The translations under genes and the position numbers were made by a program. Positions 1-9,600 of a stretch of 64,000 bases of DNA are shown piece by piece. How positions within the stretch are numbered: the stretch's first letter is position 1; the number at the start of each line of letters is the position of its first letter. Under the pieces are notes generated by a model. That model saw nothing but the letters and a program-made list of their open reading frames with translations, had not been told where the DNA came from and did no database searches. Origin of the DNA: Chiayiivirga flava (GTDB taxonomy: Bacteria; Pseudomonadota; Gammaproteobacteria; Xanthomonadales; Xanthomonadaceae); assembly GCF_014202825.1 (NCBI RefSeq), contig NZ_JACHHP010000001.1, positions 806,001 to 870,000 of the forward strand, given 5' to 3'.

Positions 1-3000
1 GATGCGTTGCGAGATCGACACCGGCAGCTTGATGACCCCATCGGCCGAGCCTGCGATCGAAATGCTGCCGTCGGTCTCGAAATTGCTCGCGATGGTTTCG
101 GGCAGCTGCGCCAGGCGCACCGATCGCGGGTTCAGCGGATCGAGCAATTGCGCCAGCGTGTCGCTCGGCGCGGGATCGGCTTCCTCGTCCTGGATGGCGT
201 CGTACACCACCTCCACGGCCGCCTGGTTGTAGATGTCGGGCAGGCCGCGCTTGGGCGTGAGCAGGGTCTCGCCGCTGATCAGCAAAGGCGCGGTGTCGGG
301 CCAGACGATGTCGTAATGCACTTCGATCGGGTCGAGCAGCGAGACCGAGCCGCCCTGCGCCACGGGCAGGCGTGCGAGCCACGGCACGCAGGTGCCGCTG
401 TCGATGTCGTTGAGATTGTTGTTGTCCAGATCGGTGAAGAAACCCGGTTGTGCCGGATAGAAATACTTCACCGCGCCGCTGCCGGCGGATTTGGCCCAGA
501 GCTGGTTCTTGTAGTCCTGGAAGAACGGCGGCGGCGGCTGCTCGCCAAGCGCCTGGCCGACGGCGAAGGTGTCGCCGCAGCCGGGCAGCAGTCGCACCGG
601 ATACGGCGGCGACACGGTGGTGCCGGCGGTGCCGGCGTAGCGGAACTGGTTGTAGCCCGCGCCGGTGGCGAGCACCTTGTAGACGCGGAACTTCCATTCG
701 CTGGAACCCGGCGCAAGGTACTTGAGCAGCACGTAGGGATCGGACGCGGCAGCCTGGTCGTTGGCGATCGCGTTGCCGAAGTCCGAGCGCAGCGCGAACA
801 CCGAATCGAAGCCGGTGCCGGTCGACGACGGCGCCATGAAGGCGTGTTCGTCGTTGGGATTGAAACCGGCCGCACCGAAATCGTTCTGAATGTAGATGCG
901 CGCGTTGGTGAATTGCGCCGGCAGCAGCGGCTGCTGGCCGAGACCTTCGCCGCCCTGCTCACTCGCGATCACGATGCGGTCCGGGTCGTACGGCCAGTGC
1001 GGCACGTAGCGGACCGATTTCTCCGGCCAGTACACACCGCGCGCCTTGTCGTGGTACCACGCCACCACGAGCTCGCGGCCCTGCTCCGCCGCGCGCGCGT
1101 TGCTGTAGCGGTTCACCGGAATGATGGCGCCGGTGCGCGAGGTGCGGTTGTAGGCCGCGTCCGTGCCGCTGCCGTCGTAGTAGGCCAGCGCGTTGACCAC
1201 GAAGCCGGTGCGGTTGGGTTCGTTGTGGTGCGGATCGACGATCTTCTTGCCGATCTCCACCGCCACGTTGTCGACGAACAGCGGCGCGGCGGCGTAAGGC
1301 ACGGTGCGCACGATTTCCACTTCGATCGGGTACTGCAGGATGTCCAGCGCCGGCCCCCGCACGTACACCAGCACGCTGGTGCCGCTGCGTGCGGCGGTGA
1401 ACGTGCCGCCGCTGTAGACCGCATCGCTCGATCCGCTGTTCGGGTTGACGAGCTCGAGCACCTTGTAGTTGCCCGACGCCGGCTCGGCTTCCACCGGCGC
1501 GCCGATGACGTGGCTCTGGTAGCAGTTCTGCGCGTCGAGCGGACCGCAGGGTTGTGTCGGCCAGCCGACCGCGCCGAGCGTGGACACGCGTGCCGGATCT
1601 TCCAGCGGCCGTCCCGCGACGCGCCAGCGCACTTCGATGCTGCCCACCGGCTGCAGCGGAATCAGCCGCGCCTTGCCGCCGTTGATGCCGGCGATCGGTG
1701 GGGCCCATGTGAAGATCTTCTGTCCGATCGCATCGAACGGCACGCCGCCGATCGCGAAATCGGGCTGGAACGCGACCTGGGTCAGCTCGGCGTTCGGTGG
1801 CGGCACGAGCGGCACGCCGGCGATCCATTTTTCTTCCTGGAAGAAACGTCCGTCGGTGCCGAGATTGACGAGGAAACCGTCGGCGGCGTCCGCCGCCGCG
1901 AGCGTGTCGACCGGACCGAAATTCGCCACGGCCTCGAAGCGGCCGCCGACGTAGAGCGTGCCGAAACTGTTCGCCGCGATCGACAGGCCCGCGTCGTTGC
2001 CACCGCCACCGGCATAGGCCGGCAGCCCGTTCGCGCCGACCGTGCCGCTGCCGCCGGTGACCCAGTCCCAGGTGCCGTTGGGCTCGAACGCGGCGATGAA
2101 GATGTCTTCGCCGTCGGCCTCGAGCGTGCCGTCGGCATCCTGATTGAACGCGACGCTGTCCTGGAAGCTGCCGGTGGCGTACACGCGGCCGGCCGGATCG
2201 GTGGTGATGCCGCGGCCGGCGCCGCCGTCGACGTACTTCACCCAGTCGCAGGTCACGTTGCTGCCGAACACGGTCAGGCTGGCGAAGAATGCGCCGGTGA
2301 TGTTGGCGGCGTCCGGACACAGGCCGCTGACCGGGCCGCGGCGCGTGCCGGTGACCAGCATGCGGTTGCCGGCGGCATTGAGCGCGATGTCGGCAGTCTC
2401 GAGCGCGCGCGGCAGGCCGGTGGTGGGGCCGCGCTGCGGCGTCGGATCGAGCACGTTGGTGATCGGCATCAGATACGGCGCGGACGAGCCGAGCTTCTCG
2501 ACGCGCAACGCGCCGACGTGCCACCAGTCGAAGTACTGCAGGATGCCCCAGGCGTCGGTGTAGATGCCGCTGGCGTCGTTGAGGCGCAGCCGCACCTGGA
2601 AGTTCGCGTGCAGCGCCAGCGGGTCGGTCAACTGGTAGGCGTTGGCGCCGGTGCGGTCGAACAGTTCGTTCGCCTGGCCGCCGCCGGGAAAGGTGTCGAT
2701 CGTGTGCCAGGCGCCGTCGCTGCCGTAGTACTCGAGCGCGAGGAACTCGTTCGACGCGTCCGGGAACTCGGAGTACTGGAACCCGGGGAACGCGGTCGCG
2801 TAGTAGCCGCGGCGCACGACGACGCTGACGTTCACGCGCGTGGCGCCGGCGTTGGACACCGTCGGCGACGTCAGCGTGACCGGACCGCCGCGCAACGCCA
2901 GGAACCAGCGTGGCACGCCCCAGCTCTCGCCGAAGGCGTCGATCGCCGGCGCACCGAACAGCGGATTGCTCGTGATGAATCCCTGGAAGTCGCCGCTGGC

Positions 3001-3852
3001 GAAATCGGCGTTGATCGTGGTGCTGACCCCGCCTTCCACGCGCTGTCCGGTGACCAGGATGTTGCGGGTGCCCGACACCACCGCCGCGGTGGCGGTGTCG
3101 CCGCCGGAGGCGTCCGGGCCGCGGTCGATGGCCCAGAGCCACTCGCCGGTGCCGCTGATGCGCGCGGCGAACATGTCGGTGGCATCGCCCGCGCAGTGGC
3201 CGGACGTGAGTGCCGGCAGGCTGGCGGCGGGCGCAAAATTCGGGAAATCCATCTGGCAGCGGTAGGTGCCCGCCACCACCACCGAGTCGGGGATCGGCGG
3301 CACCAGCGTGTTGTCGCCCGGCACCGGCACCACGGCGTTGGCGATGTCGCGGCTCACACCACCCATGCGTCGGGCCCAGCGCCAGCCGCCCTGCACGTCG
3401 AGCTTGGTCACGTAGGCATCGTCGAGCGAGCCGTTGGCGGTGAGCGTGTCGCCGCCGAACTGCGCACTGCCGAAGAACGCGCCGACGAGGTAGACGTTGT
3501 TGGCGTTGTCCAGCGCGATGTCGGTGATCGTTTCGGTCAGCGGCCCGCCGCCACTGCGCGCCCACAGCACCTGGCCGGCGGCGTTGACGCGCACGACGAA
3601 CACGTCCTGCAGCCCGCGCGAGACCAGCGTGTCGTTGCCGAGCGTGATCGAACCCTGGAAGTGGCCGGCGGCGAACACGTCGCCGTTGGGCGCCATCTTC
3701 GTCACCACCACCGCGTCGTCGCCCTGCCCGCCGATCGGCAGCGGCCACGCGGCGAACGCTGGCGCCGCGAACAGCAGCAGGCTTGCAAGGAGGATCGAGC
3801 GCATCGCCGTGATCATGAGGTTCGTCGTCCGGTCAATCGTCTGTGTATCCAT
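1..3852 (-). CDS. Large secreted SBBP-repeat (beta-propeller-like) protein, 3' end outside the window
   Basis: The frame is open from an ATG at 3852 to the left edge, at least 1,284 codons, so the C-terminus is missing. The start is preceded by AGGGG six bases before the ATG and lies 12 bases after the stop of the upstream gene. ATGs at 3816 and 3804 are alternatives that would give a shorter leader. A hydrophobic signal peptide ends in AAPAFA. The next 500 or so residues repeat units of the kind 'aspartate-rich glycine stretch, V-x-W-A-R, then V-Y-x-x-G-x-F', which fits SBBP repeats; such repeats form beta-propellers in secreted proteins. The rest is rich in Gly, Asn and aromatic residues and was not assigned. 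It is the last visible gene of a four-gene operon. The function is unknown; a surface or extracellular role is inferred. Confidence 0.75.
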   Translation of the reverse strand, partial: MDTQTIDRTTNLMITAMRSILLASLLLFAAPAFAAWPLPIGGQGDDAVVVTKMAPNGDVFAAGHFQGSITLGNDTLVSRGLQDVFVVRVNAAGQVLWARSGGGPLTETITDIALDNANNVYLVGAFFGSAQFGGDTLTANGSLDDAYVTKLDVQGGWRWARRMGGVSRDIANAVVPVPGDNTLVPPIPDSVVVAGTYRCQMDFPNFAPAASLPALTSGHCAGDATDMFAARISGTGEWLWAIDRGPDASGGDTATAAVVSGTRNILVTGQRVEGGVSTTINADFASGDFQGFITSNPLFGAPAIDAFGESWGVPRWFLALRGGPVTLTSPTVSNAGATRVNVSVVVRRGYYATAFPGFQYSEFPDASNEFLALEYYGSDGAWHTIDTFPGGGQANELFDRTGANAYQLTDPLALHANFQVRLRLNDASGIYTDAWGILQYFDWWHVGALRVEKLGSSAPYLMPITNVLDPTPQRGPTTGLPRALETADIALNAAGNRMLVTGTRRGPVSGLCPDAANITGAFFASLTVFGSNVTCDWVKYVDGGAGRGITTDPAGRVYATGSFQDSVAFNQDADGTLEADGEDIFIAAFEPNGTWDWVTGGSGTVGANGLPAYAGGGGNDAGLSIAANSFGTLYVGGRFEAVANFGPVDTLAAADAADGFLVNLGTDGRFFQEEKWIAGVPLVPPPNAELTQVAFQPDFAIGGVPFDAIGQKIFTWAPPIAGINGGKARLIPLQPVGSIEVRWRVAGRPLEDPARVSTLGAVGWPTQPCGPLDAQNCYQSHVIGAPVEAEPASGNYKVLELVNPNSGSSDAVYSGGTFTAARSGTSVLVYVRGPALDILQYPIEVEIVRTVPYAAAPLFVDNVAVEIGKKIVDPHHNEPNRTGFVVNALAYYDGSGTDAAYNRTSRTGAIIPVNRYSNARAAEQGRELVVAWYHDKARGVYWPEKSVRYVPHWPYDPDRIVIASEQGGEGLGQQPLLPAQFTNARIYIQNDFGAAGFNPNDEHAFMAPSSTGTGFDSVFALRSDFGNAIANDQAAASDPYVLLKYLAPGSSEWKFRVYKVLATGAGYNQFRYAGTAGTTVSPPYPVRLLPGCGDTFAVGQALGEQPPPPFFQDYKNQLWAKSAGSGAVKYFYPAQPGFFTDLDNNNLNDIDSGTCVPWLARLPVAQGGSVSLLDPIEVHYDIVWPDTAPLLISGETLLTPKRGLPDIYNQAAVEVVYDAIQDEEADPAPSDTLAQLLDPLNPRSVRLAQLPETIASNFETDGSISIAGSADGVIKLPVSISQRI

Positions 3853-3864
3853 GCCGCGCCCCTG

Positions 3865-5631
3865 CTACTGGTTCAGCACCGGCACGGCGGAAATCCGCCG
3901 CAGCCGGAACTTGCCGGAAGTGAAAATCGCGTTCTTGTGCAGCCCGGTGATCGATTCGCGGAAGGTGCCGCCGAGGATCGAATCGCCGTAGCCCGGCGGG
4001 TTGGTGCCGAGCGGGTCGTCGGGGGTGAATTCCATCTGGATGTCGCGCACCACCTGGAACGCTTCCTGCTGGTAGTTCAGGAACTGCTCGTCGAGATTGT
4101 CGTGATCGGGGTGATAGCGGTGCAGGAAGGGATTGGTCGGCAGGTCCGGATCGATGACGATGGCGGTGGCGATCTGGCCGCCGGTGCCGAAGGTGCCGGT
4201 GAAGTCGAGCGTCTCGCCGTCGAAGTCGTAGCCGATGGTGCTGTGGCGGATGCCGACGGACGTGCCGGCGCGGTTGGTGGCGCCGCTGTACAGGCCGATC
4301 AGGTCCTTGTTGGTGATCAGCACGTAGCGGCCGGGCGTTTCGACTTCGTCGAGCGAGGGGTCGATGCTGCTGGGCCGGCTCGTGCCGTCCTCCCACATCT
4401 GGATCACGTCCTTGAGCAGCCGCGCCTGGCCCGCGTTGTTGACATGGATCAGGATGCGCTGGGTGAACGGCTGCGCGGTGGCCACCGGCGCGGTGCCGCC
4501 GCGCTGGGCCTCGCTCACCGCGTCGATCTGCACCTCGCCGCTCCACAGCCCGGCAAACGCCAGCGGATTCTCGGCCGCGCCCTTGCTGGAGCCGTCGCGC
4601 TTGCGCAACGCGCCGCCCGGCTGGACGGTATTGCCGCCGGCGTACAGCAGCACGCGATTGCCGTGTTCGTCGCTGATGGCGAGCACGTCGTCCATGCGAT
4701 CGTCGACCAGATCCGTGCGCTTGATCGCAAGAGTGACGAACACGTCCTCGCCCGCGGGCGCGGCCAGCGACTCGACAGCGGGCAGATCCGGCCAGGCCAC
4801 TTCGCCGGTTTCGTCGTCCTCGTAGCGCAATGCGAGCGGCAGCGGTTCGCTGCCGAGGCGTTCGATCTGGAAGCTGCCGTCGACGCCGCTGAAATTGCGC
4901 AGCACCACGCGGATTTGGTCCAGCGCCGCGCTGTATTCGAGCGAATCGCCCTGGTCGAGCAGCACGTGCAGCTTGCCCTGGTAGTTGGAGTTGCCGCGCG
5001 TGTAGATCCAGTAGGCCTGGCCCGATTTCACCTGCGTGCTCGCGGGCGACGTCACCTGCGCCCAGGTGCCGTTGGCCTGCAGCGTGAACACCGGCTGCCC
5101 GGCGTGCGCGGCCGATTCGGAGAAGAACTCGGCGAACGTCGGCGCGTTGTCGGGCGCCACCGGCAGGCCGGTGAGGCTGAAACCGTTCGGCAGCCAGTTG
5201 CGCGGCACGAACTTCGGCACACCCGTCACCGTCACCGTGCGGTTGCTGCTGCCGCCGAGCTTCACCAGGTAGGCGGTGTTGGGCGCGAGCGAGTAGAGAT
5301 TGGTCAGGAACGCTTCGGGTCGCGGCTGCGGAAACCAGGCGAACCAGCCCTCGACGTTTTCCAGCCCCTCGGCGGGATCGCGGATGAACTGCGCGCCCTG
5401 CTGCGTCGGCATCCAGCGCCACACGCTTTCCACGGGCACACCGGCGAAGATCTGCTCGATGTCGTTGCGTCCGGGATCCAGTTCCAGATAGATCGCGTTC
5501 CAGCCCGGCCGCAGATCGAACGACTGCTGCAGCACGGCGGCGTGCGCAAGCTGCGCCCAGCCCGCCGCGAGAAGAAAGGCGCACAGCATCGCGCAGCGCC
5601 GCAGTGGTGTGATGGCCATGGTCGCGTTCAT
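3865..5631 (-). CDS. Secreted protein of unknown function, 588 aa
   Basis: The start is an ATG that overlaps the TGA of the upstream foldase gene as ATGA. The N-terminus has a signal peptide with a positive stretch (LRRC), a hydrophobic core and an AHA cleavage site near residue 31. The mature protein starts with a 'LRPGWNAIYLEL' segment and contains repeated aromatic and glycine-rich beta-strand signatures (W-x-W-M-P, F-A-W-F-P, Y-W-I-Y-T). It has no Cys-rich or catalytic motif that I recognise. Its place between a foldase gene and an SBBP-repeat gene suggests a co-exported partner of the giant surface protein. No function is assigned. Confidence 0.8.
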   Translation of the reverse strand: MNATMAITPLRRCAMLCAFLLAAGWAQLAHAAVLQQSFDLRPGWNAIYLELDPGRNDIEQIFAGVPVESVWRWMPTQQGAQFIRDPAEGLENVEGWFAWFPQPRPEAFLTNLYSLAPNTAYLVKLGGSSNRTVTVTGVPKFVPRNWLPNGFSLTGLPVAPDNAPTFAEFFSESAAHAGQPVFTLQANGTWAQVTSPASTQVKSGQAYWIYTRGNSNYQGKLHVLLDQGDSLEYSAALDQIRVVLRNFSGVDGSFQIERLGSEPLPLALRYEDDETGEVAWPDLPAVESLAAPAGEDVFVTLAIKRTDLVDDRMDDVLAISDEHGNRVLLYAGGNTVQPGGALRKRDGSSKGAAENPLAFAGLWSGEVQIDAVSEAQRGGTAPVATAQPFTQRILIHVNNAGQARLLKDVIQMWEDGTSRPSSIDPSLDEVETPGRYVLITNKDLIGLYSGATNRAGTSVGIRHSTIGYDFDGETLDFTGTFGTGGQIATAIVIDPDLPTNPFLHRYHPDHDNLDEQFLNYQQEAFQVVRDIQMEFTPDDPLGTNPPGYGDSILGGTFRESITGLHKNAIFTSGKFRLRRISAVPVLNQ

Positions 5632-6623
5632 CCTTCTTGCGCCGGCATCGCCGGCGGTTGCTGCGGTGTGGTGTCGGCGGCGGGACCGACCGGTGCGATG
5701 GCCGCGAGCGCGCTCTCGCGCACCTCGACATCGGCGTCTTTCACGAGCGCCACGCGGAAGTCGTGTTCGGCCTGCGTCAGCTTCTGCTGCAGCAGGCCCT
5801 GGCGGATGCCGGCGGCGAGGTCGTCGAAATCGCGCGCACGCGCGGGCTCGGCTTCGACCAGCCGCACCAGGTACACGCCGTCGGCGCCGCGCAGCACCTC
5901 CGACACGTCGCCGTCGTTCTTCAGCGCGAGACCGGCATCGAGCACGGCCGCATCCCAGGTGTAGCGTTCGGCGCGGTCGTCGGCGATCCAGCCGATCACG
6001 CCGCCGCGATAGCGGCTGGCGCGGTCGTCGGAGTACTCGCGCGCCAGCACGCCGAAATGCGGCACGTCGGCGGGCAGCGCGAGCGCCTTGGTGCGCGCCT
6101 GTGCCATCAGCGATTCGGCCTGCGTCCAGGCGGCCGCGTCGGCGTCCTTCGACACGCCCAGGCGGATCATCGCCAGCCGCCGTCGCGCGGGGACGGTGTA
6201 GCTGTCGGCGCGACGCTCGTATTCGGCGCGCACGTCCTCCGGCGTCACGTCCAGATCCTGCTGCGTGCGTCGCAGCGTGCCCTGCAGATACTGGTTGGCG
6301 AGGATCTGTTCGAGCGAGCGACGCACCGCCGGTTGCCGGTCGAGGCCGGTGCGGTGCGCCGCGTCGACCAGCGCACGGCGGTAGATGAGATCGTCGAGCA
6401 GCGCACGGCGCTGCTCCGCGGTCTGGAACTGGCCGGGCTGGCTGCCGCCGCGCCGCTGCATTTCCTCCACGAACATCGCTTCGGTGACGTACTCGTCGCC
6501 GATGCGCGCGATCCACGGCCCGGGCGCAGGCGCATGCGCCGCTGCCGGCGCGGTCGAACGTCCGCCGAGCCAGCCGAGCCCGAACGCCGCCAGCACGGCC
6601 ACGGCGATGACGACAGGCTTCAT
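5628..6623 (-). CDS. Membrane-anchored PpiC/parvulin-type peptidyl-prolyl isomerase (SurA/PrsA-like), 331 aa
   Basis: An N-terminal membrane segment (residues 3 to 20, hydrophobic and ending GWLGG) without a clear cleavage site suggests an inner-membrane anchor with a periplasmic body. A helical SurA-like region follows (EQRRALLDDLIYRRAL). The parvulin-type core comes next at about residues 170 to 275, with PHFGVLAREYSDD, GGVIGW and the VYLVRLVE end strand. Family members isomerise prolyl bonds and help outer-membrane or secreted proteins fold. The ATG at 6623 overlaps the stop of the giant gene upstream, and its own stop overlaps the start of the next gene, so it is translated with both. A foldase dedicated to the secreted products of this operon is the natural inference. 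Confidence 0.85.
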   Translation of the reverse strand: MKPVVIAVAVLAAFGLGWLGGRSTAPAAAHAPAPGPWIARIGDEYVTEAMFVEEMQRRGGSQPGQFQTAEQRRALLDDLIYRRALVDAAHRTGLDRQPAVRRSLEQILANQYLQGTLRRTQQDLDVTPEDVRAEYERRADSYTVPARRRLAMIRLGVSKDADAAAWTQAESLMAQARTKALALPADVPHFGVLAREYSDDRASRYRGGVIGWIADDRAERYTWDAAVLDAGLALKNDGDVSEVLRGADGVYLVRLVEAEPARARDFDDLAAGIRQGLLQQKLTQAEHDFRVALVKDADVEVRESALAAIAPVGPAADTTPQQPPAMPAQEG

Positions 6624-9600
6624 CGGCCGCCTCCGCCGGGCAGGACGCCGCAATCGACGGCATCGGGCGCGCACGCGCGTTTGAGCAGGCTGCGGACGAC
6701 GGCGAAGCGGTCGGCGGTGTCGATCTCGAAGCCGTCGCTGAAGATGAGGAACTGGATCACGTCGATGTCCACGGCCGCGTTGTTGTCGGGATTGATGTCG
6801 CCGCCGGGCTGCACGGTGGCTGCGACCGTCTGCACGATTTGGCGCGGCGTGGACGGGTCGATGGTCGGATCGACGGTGGCGGTCCAGGTGTAGATCGCGC
6901 GTCCGCCGGACGCCAGATCGATGGTGTCGACGAGGCCACCGCTGCCGGCGCTGCAGCCACCGCCGGTGCAGGTCCACGTTGCGTCCACCAGCTCGGCCGC
7001 CTGCGGCATCGCGATCGCCGCGTCGGCCACGGCCTCCGAACCGATGTTGACGATCTCGATCCGGTACGTGAGCACCTCGCCCGGCACCACCGCACGTTCG
7101 CCGTCGTCGATGCTCACCATCAGGTCGCCGCCGTTGAGCAGTTGCGTGGCTTGCGTCGCGGCGTTGTTGCCAAGCACGAGCTCGTCGTCGCTGGTGGCGA
7201 CGACGCCGTCGATGGTGAGCGTCGCCGGCGCGTCGGGCAGGCTGCGGAACGCGAGCGGAATGTCGATGCTGGCGCCGGCCGGCACCGAACCCACGTCGCA
7301 ACGCAGCGCGCTGCCGAACGCGAGCGCACACGGCCCTTCGACGGTCTGCCGGATGTTGGCCGAGAAGCCCAGATCGAGCACCACGTCGCGCGCGTCGGAC
7401 GGGCCGAGGTTGGTCACGGTGGCGACATACGGCAGATCGATGACGCCGTCGGGATCGAACGGGTCGAGCGGGTCGTGCAACGCCACGGTCAGATCCGGAT
7501 GCACCAGTACCGCATCGGTGTCGATCGCGCTGTTGTTGGCCGTGGCCGGCTCCACCGTCGGTGCGGTCACCTGGGCGTCGACGCGATTGACCACCGTGCC
7601 GATGGCCGACGGACGCACGCGCGCATCGACCACGATGTGCAGGCTCTCTCCCGCCGGCAGATAGCTGTCGAACGCGATGCCGCCGAGCCCGCTGGCGGGA
7701 CACGTGGCGCCGCCGCTGCCGGCGCAGGTCCAGGCCACATCGCGCAGCGCCGCAGCCTGCGGATCGAGCACGCGCACCAGCGGCGCGTCGCTGGGGCCGG
7801 CATTGGCGATGTCGATGACGTACTGCGTGGTGGTGCCGGCAATCACGCTGTCGACGCCGTTGCTCTTGCTCACCGACACGTCCGCCACCTGGATCACCTG
7901 CGTGGCGGCGCTGGCGCTGTGGTCGGCCGGGCTCGGATCGGTGGCGCCGGCCTCTGGCACCACAAGCGCGGTGTTGTCGAGCATGCCGACGAAGGCCGGA
8001 TCGATGCGTGCCTGCACCACGATTTCGAGTGTCTCGCCGACCGGCAGGTTGGCCGCGAAATCGAGGTCGCCGTTGCCGCCCGCCGGGCACGTGGCCGCGC
8101 CGCTGGCGACGCAGGTCCAGCTCGCATCGAGCAGGGCCGACGGCAGGTCGTCGGCGACGCGCATGCCGAGCGCATCGCTGGGGCCGGCGTTGGAAACCTG
8201 CAGCGTGTACGCGATCGGCTCGCCGGCGACGCCGTCGGCGGGCGCGGTCTTCGCGATCGCGAGGTCCGAGACGACCAGGATGTCGGTGCTGTCGGTGGCG
8301 GAATTGTTCGCCGTGTCCGGATCGGCGCCGCTGGCCGGCGTGATCGACGCGGTGTTGACCAGCGTGCCGCGCGCGCTCGGGTGCACGGTGCCGGCGAACG
8401 CGAGGTCGGCCGAGCCGGTGGCACCGAGGTCGATGGCGAGCTGCATCGTGTCGTCCTGCGCCGCGCCGACGAGGCAGCGCGACAGCGCGCGTTCGTCGAG
8501 TTGCACGATGCCGCCGCCGGCACCGGGCGTGGTGGCGTACAGATCGGCAAGCCCGGGCACCACGAGCAACGCGGCCGGTGCGGCCAGCGCGCTGCCCGGC
8601 GCGGCGTAGCGGGTGCGATGCTCGATGGCGCCGCTGGCCCAGTCGCGCGCGTAGACGTGCACCGCGCCGCCGGCATCGGCCAGGTACAGGCGCGAGCCGT
8701 GCGTGTCCAGGCGCAGCGCGGTCGGTTGCGCGACGTCGGCTGCGTGCGGCGTGCTGGCCACGTGCGCCAGACGCCCGTCGCCGCCGCGCGCGAACATCGC
8801 GATGCCGCCGCTGCCGAGCGCGTAGAGATAGCCGTCGCCCGGCGCGGCGACGAGGTCGCGCACTGCCGCGATGGCCGCGACGGCGCCGCTGCGGATGACC
8901 TGTCGGTAGGTGAGCCGCCCGCTCGATGCATCGATATCGAACGTGGTGATGGCGTTCGACGTCGGGGCCACGGCGTACAGCTGGGCGCCGTCGCGCGCCA
9001 GATGCAGCCGGCGCACGCCGCGGATGACGTTGCTGTCGGGCTGGATCGTGCCGAAGCCGTCGCGCACGCGCTCGACGAAGGTCAGCAGGCCGGTGAGCGC
9101 GTCGCGCCGGAACACGGCGATCGAATCGGCCGCCGGCGCCGCGACGTAGACGAAGGTGTCGTCCGCCGACAGCAGCACCTGCGCCGGCCCTTGCAGCCCC
9201 GCGACGGCGCCGCTGCCCGACGTGAGCTTCTGCACGAACGTGTGTGCGCCCGTCTCCGGATCGCGTGCGAACACCACGAGGCTGTTGTCGCTGGCACCGG
9301 TGACGAGCACGTGGCGACCGTCGGCGCTGACGGCCACATTCGACGCGCCGCCGAGGCCGCTCACGGTCGCCTCGCCGAGCGTGCTGCCGTTGGCGATGAC
9401 GAGCGGCGTACCCAGATCGCCGAGCGCATCGAGCTCGAACACCAGCAGCGAATTCGTTGCCGCGTTCGTGGCGTAGAGACGCGCACGGTCGGTCGTGACC
9501 GCGAGTTCGCCGATGCCGGCGATGGCCGGATGGGACGCGGCGCTGCGTTCGTCGACGAATGCCAGCGGCACGTTGGCATCGCAGGTCCACGCGCTGGCGC

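Noticed and set aside
959..3748. A 929-codon minus-strand frame
   Set aside because: It is in the wrong frame. The frame starting at 3852 gives a signal peptide and repeated beta-strand units, while this one gives an Arg-rich product.
7..5964. A 1,985-codon open frame on the plus strand
   Set aside because: It is antisense to three real genes with signal peptides and recognisable domains. Its product is Arg/Ala/Val/His-rich low-complexity sequence, the usual shadow of GC-rich codon bias.
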